7,498 nt of DNA. Origin: SCGC-AAA252-I15 sp043822165. GTDB taxonomy: Archaea; Altiarchaeota; Altiarchaeia; IMC4; SCGC-AAA252-I15. The stretch is from the NCBI GenBank assembly GCA_043822165.1, contig JBDRCA010000074.1:1-7498 (forward strand), in the 5' to 3' direction. Each line of letters opens with the position of its first letter. The first letter of the stretch is position 1. This document shows positions 1 to 6,055 of the stretch, piece after piece. The notes under the pieces are model-generated. The model was given only the letters and a program-made list of their open reading frames with translations, had not been told where the DNA came from and did no database searches. Made by a program: the position numbers and the translations under genes.

Positions 1-183
1 TACGGTGTGATAAGGCTTGCACCCGTCAGCTTGTCATTCAAGAAGAAAAAAACGGATTGTTTCTTCCTGCTGCCTGAGCGCACTCACCACCGCGAAGACG
101 TGGAATTAATCCACAAGGAAAAATTAAGGGAAAAACTCGGCTTACGCGACGGAGACGAGGTTACAGTATCTTTTACCGTCTAG
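1..183 (+). CDS. ribK: CTP-dependent riboflavin kinase, C-terminal fragment
   Basis: The reading frame enters from the left edge and gives 60 residues before a TAG stop, so only the C-terminus is present. The fragment has a TxH-type stretch (RTHHREDVELI) followed by KLREKLGLRDGDEVTV. This matches the end of the archaeal riboflavin kinase domain (DUF120/RibK, as in Methanocaldococcus MJ0056), where a T-Y/H-H segment is followed by E-I-I, then LRE and L-x-DGD. The family makes FMN from riboflavin and uses CTP instead of ATP; it acts in the cytosol. Whether this copy has the N-terminal winged-helix regulator domain found in RbkR proteins cannot be seen. The gene converges on the 588-residue gene and their stop codons overlap. 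The assignment rests on a short conserved C-terminus, so it is good but not certain. Confidence 0.82.
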   Translation, partial: YGVIRLAPVSLSFKKKKTDCFFLLPERTHHREDVELIHKEKLREKLGLRDGDEVTVSFTV

Positions 184-1946
184 TCTTCATCTAGTCGCTT
201 CCTGATTCTCCGTTGCTCATGGAACCTGTGGGCTAAACCTAGGTTGGCAATGCTTCGAAGCGCGGCTAATGCAGCTTCCTGGACCTGTGGGTTCGAGTCA
301 ATGCTTGCGTCAACCAATGGTGTTGCAACATGCTGGAAAGTATCATATATCGGTTTCGCGGATTCAGCGTCCATGCCTGCTGCAACCTCTGCTACTTGCC
401 CGTAGAATCTTGCACCCTCAATCCGTATAGGGTCCGTTGCGCCCAACACCCCCGCTGAATGAGGTATAGCATCCACTACGCCATACCAGAGTGCATGCCG
501 ACCCTTTTCCGGGATGCGCTCTCGCTGTGACACGAGGTTTCCAAGGAAGGCAAGCGCACTGGACTGCTCGAATGCATCGCACCCGCCTTCAGGATAAATG
601 CATTCTCTCACGTGTCCGGCAACCGCGGGTGCCGCCAAAGCCAGACGCGCAAGCATGCTGTCTGCTACTTCCCCGCTGGTATTAGCAGCCATCCCTGAAA
701 GATTCATAAGCGCGTTCATTAAACCCCTACCACCCTGTCTTGTCCCGCAAGCCGATAATATGCTCGTTAAACCCTCCACATGCTCAAGGCTCGACGATAG
801 AACCTGCAGTCGATCCCCCTCTCTGGCACTCCTTATCGTCGAGCCGATGCAGTTCACAAGCTGCTGTTGGACCGGAGGCGAAAGCCTGCCGCCACCTGCA
901 ACCAACTCTGCGATGAGGCCTCCCAGTTCTCCCGGTGAAACCCGCAGTGGATAAGGGGATGCTGGGGCGGGTTGGCTTCCAGCAGCATCCGCCATCTTCC
1001 AGGCGTCGGCTGGATCAGGTGCGACAAGACTCCTTAATTGTTGGAGTCCTCTCTGGATTCCCGCGACAGTCTCGGGGTCGCTTAAGTTAGCTGGCTTTGT
1101 CGCTTTCGCGCCCCGTATCTTATCGTATGTGTAGCCGTAGTCGTGGCGTCTTCCCGGGTTAGTCTCATAAAGCCCCGTCTCCAAGGCAGGCACGGCTTTT
1201 GCGTTCAAGACGCTTATCATGTGCTGTTTCTCCCTGAACTCGGTTTCCGCGTCAACTCTCCATCTGAGATCCTTGAACTGGAATCCCCTGCGCGCAAGAA
1301 TAACATCGAAGTTTTCTGGCATATCCCGCAACGCATTCATGGCCTGTCGGACGAAAGAGTAGTCGCCACACCCAAGATAGCCAACGAGCGCCCCGACCGC
1401 GGGCTCGCCGACAAAAGACAAACCGAACATCAAGCCCTCGCGCACGCCCTCGTCAACGTGCAAGTCACCTATCCTGGCAGAGAGCGCGCTCACAGCCTGC
1501 TCGGTTGTATTGGTGTCTTGTGTCCCCGCCGACATTCCCGCAAGGCGCATGAAACCAACCATAACGCCCAGGCCTACTCCCGCATCCCTCAAAAGCATCC
1601 TCGCCTCCCCGGTCAACGCCTCATTGACGGGCGCTGAAACAATCGAGTAAAGAGGCTGAAAATACGCTTCATCAGGATAATTCGCAAGCTTGGCGACAGC
1701 ATTAGCCCTGACTCTGACAGGCAGCCTCTCATCTGTTACGTATTCGCCGTAGCTGTCCGGCGGCAAACCAGCAGGATAAACCCTCTTATCAAGCAATACG
1801 GCTGCGTCTGGATTTGAGGCGCATAATCCTGCGATCTCCCCCCTTGCGGATGCCCGCTCCTCCCGTTTTCCGGAGGAGAGTCTGTCGACTTGTGCTGAAA
1901 GAATACTTTCTGTTTCAGGCTCTCTGGGTGTTTGCCGCAGTACCAT
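180..1946 (-). CDS. Uncharacterised 588-residue HEAT/ARM-like helical-repeat protein
   Basis: I do not recognise a named family. The 588-residue protein is rich in Ala, Leu, Gly and Arg and appears almost wholly helical. Residues about 170-210 (VREGLMFGLSFVGEPAVGAL, then VRQAMNALRDM) and 535-570 (PLVDASIDSNPQVQEAALAA) read like HEAT repeats, with the usual G-x-P-A-V, then V-R/Q-x-x-A-x-x-A-L pattern. A Pro/Ala linker at about 321-335 splits it into two halves. Residues 38-60 and 432-454 align without gaps and both end in a (V/I)YPxG motif, which suggests an old duplication. The C-terminus is strongly charged (RFHEQRRIRKRLDED). No signal peptide or clear membrane segment is visible. HEAT-type folds usually serve as protein-binding scaffolds, but no partner or reaction can be inferred. 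The ATG has no Shine-Dalgarno sequence but sits about 27 bases from a TATA-like box, supporting this start. It lies 23 bases after the AMMECR1 gene. Confidence 0.82.
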   Translation of the reverse strand: MVLRQTPREPETESILSAQVDRLSSGKREERASARGEIAGLCASNPDAAVLLDKRVYPAGLPPDSYGEYVTDERLPVRVRANAVAKLANYPDEAYFQPLYSIVSAPVNEALTGEARMLLRDAGVGLGVMVGFMRLAGMSAGTQDTNTTEQAVSALSARIGDLHVDEGVREGLMFGLSFVGEPAVGALVGYLGCGDYSFVRQAMNALRDMPENFDVILARRGFQFKDLRWRVDAETEFREKQHMISVLNAKAVPALETGLYETNPGRRHDYGYTYDKIRGAKATKPANLSDPETVAGIQRGLQQLRSLVAPDPADAWKMADAAGSQPAPASPYPLRVSPGELGGLIAELVAGGGRLSPPVQQQLVNCIGSTIRSAREGDRLQVLSSSLEHVEGLTSILSACGTRQGGRGLMNALMNLSGMAANTSGEVADSMLARLALAAPAVAGHVRECIYPEGGCDAFEQSSALAFLGNLVSQRERIPEKGRHALWYGVVDAIPHSAGVLGATDPIRIEGARFYGQVAEVAAGMDAESAKPIYDTFQHVATPLVDASIDSNPQVQEAALAALRSIANLGLAHRFHEQRRIRKRLDED

Positions 1947-1968
1947 GAGAAAATCTAGGTAGGGTTGG

Positions 1969-1977
1969 CTTATAAAA
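1969..1977 (-). promoter_or_regulatory. Possible TATA box for the 588-residue gene
   Basis: On the minus strand the sequence reads TTTTATAAG, ending 22 bases before the ATG at 1946. The spacing is like that of the other units in this window and would place transcription start at or next to the ATG, giving a leaderless mRNA. The box overlaps the stop codon of the AMMECR1 gene, so the 588-residue gene may be transcribed separately as well as by read-through. Confidence 0.5.
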
Positions 1978-2578
1978 CGAGTTTCTTTTCCACTACTTCA
2001 CCGTTCGGCGCTTCCTCGGAGAATATCTGGGCGCTGAACTTGTACAGTTGGATGCCGTCTGAAAGCCACGCGTCAGGGGCAAGCCCCGCCTTCTGGCAGA
2101 TGTATGAAAGGTATTCCTCCACATCCCATCCTTCCTCGACAGGCACCTGCGGGAGCAAAAGCCCTGCCGCCCAGTCTTTGCGTATGATTAATCCGTCTTC
2201 CCCGATTTTTATGTGTTTGGGGTAATCCAGTGCTTTATCGACTTTAATTATCTCTGGTTCGGTTAAAACCGACACCTCGAAGATTATGCTGTCTACTTCA
2301 TCTTTCTTGAGCGGTGGAAAACGGGGGTCGTTGAAGGCAGATGAAATCGAGGCGTTGCGAATCGCCTTGCCCAGGGAGAACATTGGTTCCGGGAAGCCGA
2401 TGCATCCTCTCAAGCCTCCGTCAGAGTGGGTGTGCAAGGTAACGAAGACGCCTCTCTTCTCCATGAGAAGTTCCGAGATTGTCTCCGGCTCCTTTACGTT
2501 GACGCCCTCAAAGTGTTGTTCGACAACGTTCCTTGCGAAAGAGACGACTTCTCTTCCCTCGTCAAGACTCAGTTTCAT
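1970..2578 (-). CDS. AMMECR1 domain protein
   Basis: This 202-residue protein is the usual length for stand-alone archaeal AMMECR1 proteins. It carries the family signature LRGCIG at residues 56-61, followed by a DPRFPPL segment at 84-90 and a conserved C-terminal part, LLPQVPVEEGWD (141-152). The invariant cysteine of the signature (Cys59) is present. The family occurs across archaea, bacteria and eukaryotes and is named after a human gene from the Alport/elliptocytosis/intellectual-disability deletion region. Its biochemical activity is not settled; in many prokaryotes it is found next to, or fused with, MEMO-like or radical-SAM proteins, neither of which is seen here. The start ATG lies inside the end of the upstream 130-residue gene (17-base overlap), so translational coupling is likely. 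A GGAG lies only one base before the ATG, too close to be a good ribosome binding site. Confidence 0.93.
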   Translation of the reverse strand: MKLSLDEGREVVSFARNVVEQHFEGVNVKEPETISELLMEKRGVFVTLHTHSDGGLRGCIGFPEPMFSLGKAIRNASISSAFNDPRFPPLKKDEVDSIIFEVSVLTEPEIIKVDKALDYPKHIKIGEDGLIIRKDWAAGLLLPQVPVEEGWDVEEYLSYICQKAGLAPDAWLSDGIQLYKFSAQIFSEEAPNGEVVEKKLVL

Positions 2579-2954
2579 TCTCCAGGTAAATCTTTATCGC
2601 CTGTTTCTCGGTTCCGTCTTGTCCCTTGACTTTGTAGGTGAAAACCAAGTCGACGGTTCCGTCTCCCCTGACTAAGTCCAGCCTGCATTCCCCATCCAAA
2701 TCAAACGATGCCCGAGGCTTTAACGCGATTGGCGGGGGAATAATACTGCAGTCGCCGGCGATGTCGGTTATGTAGATGCTGTTCTGCGAGTCGCTATTGA
2801 TCGTGAAGACGACGAACTTGCCCCTAAGGGTCGTAACGTTGGACTCTAATCGAATCCGCCCTTCAAGTGGCAAGTTCTCGGGCTCCAGGAAAACAATTAC
2901 ATACAATCCTGAAATGGTGATTACAAAAGATAAGAACAAGACGAATTTATTCAA
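2562..2954 (-). CDS. Small membrane-anchored protein, likely extracytoplasmic beta domain
   Basis: No family was recognised. The 130-residue product starts with a short basic end (MNK) and a hydrophobic helix at about residues 4-23, followed by FLEPENLPL and a soluble domain rich in alternating hydrophobic and polar residues, suggestive of beta strands (for example KFVVFTINSD and VDLVFTYKVK). There is no lipobox cysteine, so the helix is more likely an uncleaved anchor than a lipoprotein signal. Two cysteines, 69 and 90, could form a disulfide outside the membrane. The overall plan (one N-terminal anchor and one small Ig-like or pilin-accessory-like domain) is inferred only from pattern. The start is a TTG whose bases overlap the TGA stop of coaC (TTGA), and no methionine codon follows in frame. 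Its overlap with genes on both sides argues that it is a real, coupled gene. Confidence 0.75.
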   Translation of the reverse strand: MNKFVLFLSFVITISGLYVIVFLEPENLPLEGRIRLESNVTTLRGKFVVFTINSDSQNSIYITDIAGDCSIIPPPIALKPRASFDLDGECRLDLVRGDGTVDLVFTYKVKGQDGTEKQAIKIYLENETES

Positions 2955-3469
2955 CTTAACACACCCAAGACTTCCTCAACTATAACATCCTCCCCCGGCA
3001 GCTTTGCCTTGTTTTCCGTGATTTCCGGCTCAATGAAGACGACTCCCTGTTTCTTCAGGTTTTTGATGTTTTCCACGACAAACGGGTTATAATACATTGA
3101 AATGTGCATGGCGGGCACGATAATCACGGGTATGCCTGAGCCCAATGCAGTTGCCGCGAAAGTCGTAACCGGCGTGTCGTCTATGCCGCAGGCAATCTTC
3201 GAAATAGTGTTGGAGGTGGCAGGACAGATGACCAAAGCCTTCGCCTCCCCTTCCACGCCGCACAAGGCAACGTGCTCGCAGGCTCCCGTAAGCCTGGTTA
3301 TGACTTTGCTCCCCGAAGCCCACTCCAAAACGTTGGGGTGAATAATCTCGGCCGCGGCATCGCTCATCACGCACTCAACATCTAATTCATGGCGTTTGAG
3401 TTCGCGCACAAGCTCCGGAACCCTCACCGCCGCGACGCTCCCGCAGACTGCTACGACTATCTTCGCCAT
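2951..3469 (-). CDS. coaC: Phosphopantothenoylcysteine decarboxylase-like flavoprotein (CoaC domain alone)
   Basis: This is a 172-residue protein of the HFCD family (homo-oligomeric flavin-containing cysteine decarboxylases). It shows an N-terminal Rossmann-like strand and the FMN phosphate loop (VAVCGSVAA, residues 6-14), an active-site type histidine in EHV (His66), PATSNTISK (83-91), and PAMHISM (119-125). In coenzyme A synthesis the CoaC reaction decarboxylates 4'-phosphopantothenoylcysteine to 4'-phosphopantetheine using FMN. Bacterial enzymes have PxMN at the last motif; PAMH is, as I recall, also seen in archaeal CoaBC such as MJ0913. The protein ends where the CoaC half of bifunctional CoaBC ends, and no CoaB (ligase) domain follows: the next gene is an unrelated membrane protein. 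The bacterial ACGD substrate-clamp motif is not evident. Another HFCD specificity cannot be excluded, but the pattern does not look like UbiX or archaeoflavoprotein AfpA. It is the first gene of the minus-strand cluster. Confidence 0.83.
   Translation of the reverse strand: MAKIVVAVCGSVAAVRVPELVRELKRHELDVECVMSDAAAEIIHPNVLEWASGSKVITRLTGACEHVALCGVEGEAKALVICPATSNTISKIACGIDDTPVTTFAATALGSGIPVIIVPAMHISMYYNPFVVENIKNLKKQGVVFIEPEITENKAKLPGEDVIVEEVLGVLS
2961..2966 (-). promoter_or_regulatory. Weak ribosome binding site before the TTG start
   Basis: The minus strand reads GGGTGT, 6 bases ahead of the TTG at 2954. GGTG can pair with the anti-Shine-Dalgarno part of archaeal 16S rRNA. It lies within the last codons of coaC and would support re-initiation at the overlapping TTGA. 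It is short, so this is only suggestive. Confidence 0.35.
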
Positions 3470-3475
3470 TTTCGC

Positions 3476-3485
3476 CTATTATTAG
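3476..3485 (+). promoter_or_regulatory. TATA-like box for hjc
   Basis: The sequence CTATTATTA is centred about 29 bases before the ATG at 3510. That spacing fits a leaderless archaeal transcript starting at this ATG and favours it over the TTG at 3486, which would lie next to the box. Confidence 0.45.
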
Positions 3486-3496
3486 TTGAAAGACAG

Positions 3497-3507
3497 TATA
3501 TTAAAAA
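3497..3507 (-). promoter_or_regulatory. TATA box for the coaC cluster
   Basis: On the minus strand the sequence reads TTTTTAATATA, centred about 31-33 bases before the coaC ATG at 3469. It is the best A/T box in the 40-base gap and probably drives coaC, the 130-residue gene and the AMMECR1 gene. It lies immediately in front of the hjc ATG, so the two divergent promoters interlock. Confidence 0.55.
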
Positions 3508-3509
3508 CA

Positions 3510-3911
3510 ATGCCTGGCGGTTACATATACAAGAAAGGCGCTAATTTCGAGCGCGGTATTGTTTCCTTGTTTTGGGAGAATGGTTGGGCGGCGGTCAGGG
3601 CTGCGGGTTCGGGGACGACCAAGTATCCTGTCCCTGATGTTGTTGCGGTAAAGGATTGTGAGGTAGTGCTTGTTGAGTGTAAGACTACTTCTAAGGATAG
3701 GATTCACTTGAAGGCGGCGGTCGAGGGCTTTAAGAGGTTTGCTAGGATTTCCGGGGCACGTGCATACATCTCCGTGAAATTCGACCGTGAGAAGCCTAGG
3801 TTCTACGACATATGCGAGATTCTGGTTGCCGGTAAATACACGGTCACCAAGAAAACAGAGTACTTGTCTTTTGAGTCTCTTATCGGGCGGCAGAGCAGGC
3901 TTTCTTTTTAG
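3510..3911 (+). CDS. hjc: Archaeal Holliday junction resolvase Hjc
   Basis: Hjc is a homodimeric, metal-dependent endonuclease that cuts four-way DNA junctions during recombination and fork repair. Starting at the ATG at 3510 the protein has 133 residues, close to the usual Hjc length. The N-terminal KKGANFERG matches the family's KGxxxER motif with catalytic Glu14. It is followed by the AAGSG loop (31-35), Asp43 in PDVVAV, and the nuclease core Glu56-x-Lys58 in VECKTT. These are the metal-binding E, D and ExK residues of the restriction-endonuclease-like fold. A longer frame opens at a TTG (3486), but the ATG is preferred because KG normally lies within about ten residues of the N-terminus and a TATA-like box lies at the right distance. 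The gene diverges from coaC and converges on the cysteine-rich gene with a 4-base overlap of stops. A T-rich end may act as terminator. Confidence 0.94.
   Translation: MPGGYIYKKGANFERGIVSLFWENGWAAVRAAGSGTTKYPVPDVVAVKDCEVVLVECKTTSKDRIHLKAAVEGFKRFARISGARAYISVKFDREKPRFYDICEILVAGKYTVTKKTEYLSFESLIGRQSRLSF
3901..3909 (+). terminator. Possible oligo-T terminator of hjc
   Basis: The last codons of hjc contain TTTCTTTTT directly before the TAG stop. Archaeal RNA polymerase stops at T-runs without needing a hairpin. A second run of seven T lies at 3979-3985, within the opposing gene, and could act as back-up. This rests on base composition only. Confidence 0.35.
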
Positions 3912-4273
3912 CTTTCAAGGTATTCGCAGATTGGGCAGGATAGTTCTGATTCTGTGATGCAGGTGTGGCATTCAAGGATTTTTTTGGGTGTTAACCGGTG
4001 CAGTTTCTTTTTACCGCAGAACGGGCATGGCTGGTCTTCGTCTTTGTCTCCTTCAACGCATACTTCGCAGATTATTTTGTTGCATGCCAGGCATTCATAG
4101 TAGTCTGCCGCGAATTCGCGGTCGTGGACGTCGTCGGCATAGGATGCTACGCACTCCCACTTGAAGCATTTGTCGCAGTCGGCGCGGATGAAGAAGGTTT
4201 TTACGTCCGGGTTTATCCTGAATTTCCCGGAAAGTTTTGATACGTCGACCATCCGGTTTTTCTTGGGCTTCAT
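3908..4273 (-). CDS. Cysteine-rich protein with multiple zinc-ribbon-like CxxC pairs
   Basis: No named family was recognised. The 121-residue protein has 13 cysteines: CDKC (33-36) plus Cys41, CLAC (61-64), CEVC (69-72), CPFC (83-86), CHTC (102-105) and CPIC (113-116), with His50, His92 and His103 as further possible ligands. Six CxxC knuckles are enough for about three zinc sites, arranged as tandem zinc ribbons or a RING/FYVE-like crossed pair in the middle. The N-terminal 30 residues are basic and free of cysteine (MKPKKNRM at the very start). Such proteins often bind nucleic acid or act as adaptors; nothing here shows which. It is a cytosolic protein with no membrane segment. The first ATG is chosen because a good TATA box lies about 28-34 bases ahead; Met8 is the only near alternative. 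It follows argS by 36 bases but appears to have its own promoter. Confidence 0.87.
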   Translation of the reverse strand: MKPKKNRMVDVSKLSGKFRINPDVKTFFIRADCDKCFKWECVASYADDVHDREFAADYYECLACNKIICEVCVEGDKDEDQPCPFCGKKKLHRLTPKKILECHTCITESELSCPICEYLES

Positions 4274-4300
4274 ACTACAATATTATTTAACGCAAACACC

Positions 4301-4310
4301 ATATAAATTT
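4301..4310 (-). promoter_or_regulatory. TATA box for the cysteine-rich gene
   Basis: The minus strand reads AAATTTATAT, ending 27 bases before the ATG at 4273, directly at the argS stop codon. This is close to the archaeal TATA consensus and at the spacing expected for a leaderless mRNA. No Shine-Dalgarno sequence is visible in the 36-base gap. Confidence 0.6.
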
Positions 4311-6022
4311 CACATTCTCTCCGGCGCGTCGATGCCCAGCAAGTCAAGGGCTATCTTGATGGTGTTTTTTGCGGCATACACCATGACGAGCCTGCGATTC
4401 ATTAGTTTCTCGTCTTCGGTCAAGACCTGGCATTCCTTGTAGAAGCGGCTGTACTGGCTTGCAAGCTCAAGCACGTAGGTTGCGATTAAGTGGGGTTTTC
4501 TTTCTTGTGCTGCTTTCCCGATGGTTTCGGTAAACTTTGACAGTTCCCGTATCAGTGTTTCTTCTGTTTCGTGTAAGTCGTGAAGGTCGAGTTTTCCTGC
4601 TTTTATGTCGTCCGTTTTTACGCCGGCTTTCTCGAGTATTCTCGCCGAGCGCGCGTGCGCGTATTGTATGTATGGTGCGGCGTCGCCTTCGAATGATAGT
4701 GCGTCCTCCCACTTAAACGTTATTGGTTTGGATGGCGCGGTTTTTATGATGTGGTATTTCACGGCGCCTGCTCCAATCACGGGTGCTGTGTCTTCTGAGC
4801 CGATTCCTCTCTTTCTTATTTCCGCGAGGGCTTTTTCCTCCGCTTCAGCGAGGAGCATGTCTACTGGTAGTGTTTCGCCTCGGCGGGTTGAAAGCTTCTT
4901 TCCCTCAAAATTCACGAACGAAAAATGCACTGCCTCGACAGGTGTTGTGTTTTTGAGGATTTTAGTAAGGATTACCATTAATTCCTCGAACTCGAGTTTG
5001 TGGTCTTCACCGAGCACGTTTATGAGGATGTCACCGTGCCTGAACTTTTCCAGGTGGTAGGATATGTCGCGGGCAAGATAAACGGTTGTGCCGTCTTCGC
5101 GCTCGCACACGGATAGCCCCGAACGTTTCTCGATGCCGAACTCCGACAAATCAAGGCCCGACCCTATACCCTCCTTGCTCGTCCAGTAACTGCTCTTCTT
5201 GAGTTTCTCCAAGACTTTGAAGACGCGCCCGGACTCTATTTCCTCGCTCTCGAAATCAAAGGCGTCGAAAACAAAACCAAGACGATCATAAGTTTGTTTT
5301 TGACCTTCAAGACATCTTCTTGCAACTTCCTTTAGCTCATGCATTGAACTCTTATTACCTGACTCAACATCATGAATTATACCCTGTACCCGGTTCTGGA
5401 AATTCGAATCTTCTTCAAAAAAGGCAGCTGAGGATGCATAGCTAATAAAAACAGGATAATCTTTTTTATCCATATGGTCAGCGTAAATCTCTTCGAGTTC
5501 AGAGTTTTTTTTGATTTTCTCGCTCTCACCTAGTGCTATCATAGCGATTTGTTTTCCCACGTCGTTTACCCAGTATCTCGTTTCGACTTCGAATCCCGCG
5601 TAAGACAGAATCCTGCGCAGGCTGTCGCCGATGATGCTGTTTCTGAGCCTTCCCACGTGCACGGGCCCGGACGGGTTGACGGAAGTGTGTTCCAGCACGA
5701 TTTTCGTTTTCTTTGGTTCGCCCTTTCCGTAATCTTTCTTCGCGGCGTCGGCTAGTACTCTTCTGCCGAATTCCGCGTAGTCTATGAAGAAATTCAGGAA
5801 ACCGTTTTTCGCCTCGCAGCCTTTGATAAGGCCTGAAGGCTTAATCCTGCCTGCAAGCTCTTCGGCAAGCTTTACAGGGGACTTGCCCGCAGCCTTGGCG
5901 AGCCTGAAGCACATGTTCGTCGAAAGGTCTGCGTGAGGAGAGTAATCAACGTCTTCCAGAACTATTTTTTCGCCTGTCTCCTCGGCGACGACCTTTATGA
6001 CTTCTCGTTTGGCCTCCAGCAT
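4310..6022 (-). CDS. argS: Arginyl-tRNA synthetase
   Basis: The enzyme charges tRNA-Arg with arginine using ATP. The 570-residue protein has the standard class I ArgRS plan. Residues 1-85 form the N-terminal tRNA D-loop-binding domain (with ADLSTNMCFRLAK and KSPVKLAEELA). The catalytic domain begins near residue 106 with the HTSVNPSGPVHVGRLRN block, where HVGR (122-125) replaces the usual HIGH. YWVNDVGKQIA (150-160) and GEDHKLEFEEL (338-348) follow, and the KMSKS equivalent is KKLSTRRG (375-382). The anticodon-binding DALR-type helical domain starts at YIQYAHARSARIL (451-463) and runs to the end. The ATG has no Shine-Dalgarno sequence but lies about 29 bases from an A/T box. A stretch around residues 165-250 has clearly lower G+C than the rest, though it still reads as a normal ArgRS segment. 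The gene diverges from the TPR gene. Confidence 0.98.
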   Translation of the reverse strand: MLEAKREVIKVVAEETGEKIVLEDVDYSPHADLSTNMCFRLAKAAGKSPVKLAEELAGRIKPSGLIKGCEAKNGFLNFFIDYAEFGRRVLADAAKKDYGKGEPKKTKIVLEHTSVNPSGPVHVGRLRNSIIGDSLRRILSYAGFEVETRYWVNDVGKQIAMIALGESEKIKKNSELEEIYADHMDKKDYPVFISYASSAAFFEEDSNFQNRVQGIIHDVESGNKSSMHELKEVARRCLEGQKQTYDRLGFVFDAFDFESEEIESGRVFKVLEKLKKSSYWTSKEGIGSGLDLSEFGIEKRSGLSVCEREDGTTVYLARDISYHLEKFRHGDILINVLGEDHKLEFEELMVILTKILKNTTPVEAVHFSFVNFEGKKLSTRRGETLPVDMLLAEAEEKALAEIRKRGIGSEDTAPVIGAGAVKYHIIKTAPSKPITFKWEDALSFEGDAAPYIQYAHARSARILEKAGVKTDDIKAGKLDLHDLHETEETLIRELSKFTETIGKAAQERKPHLIATYVLELASQYSRFYKECQVLTEDEKLMNRRLVMVYAAKNTIKIALDLLGIDAPERM

Positions 6023-6045
6023 TTTATAGTCTTTGTATTCAGGTG

Positions 6046-6055
6046 CTTAAATTTA
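6046..6055 (-). promoter_or_regulatory. TATA-like box for argS
   Basis: The minus strand reads TAAATTTAAG, centred about 29 bases before the argS ATG at 6022. It overlaps the TATA box of the divergent TPR gene, so one short A/T block seems to serve both directions. Confidence 0.5.

Noticed and set aside
598..1637. Plus-strand open frames at 598-954 and 1143-1637
   Set aside because: They lie wholly inside the 588-residue minus-strand gene, have no recognisable motifs or promoter, and look like shadows from its G+C-rich codons.
2978..2986. TTATAG element about 29 bases before the TTG start of the 130-residue gene
   Set aside because: It is inside coaC coding sequence (Asp-Val-Ile-Val-Glu), is a poor TATA match, and the overlapping TTGA makes coupled translation a simpler explanation.
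3486..3509. N-terminal extension of hjc from a TTG start
   Set aside because: The extra eight residues lie before the normal Hjc N-terminus, and the TTG sits next to the likely TATA box; ATG at 3510 fits family length and promoter spacing better.
3979..3985. Run of seven T within the cysteine-rich gene as a separate terminator feature
   Set aside because: It encodes lysines (PKK) in the opposing gene and is only a possible back-up stop for hjc; without transcript data it is not listed separately.
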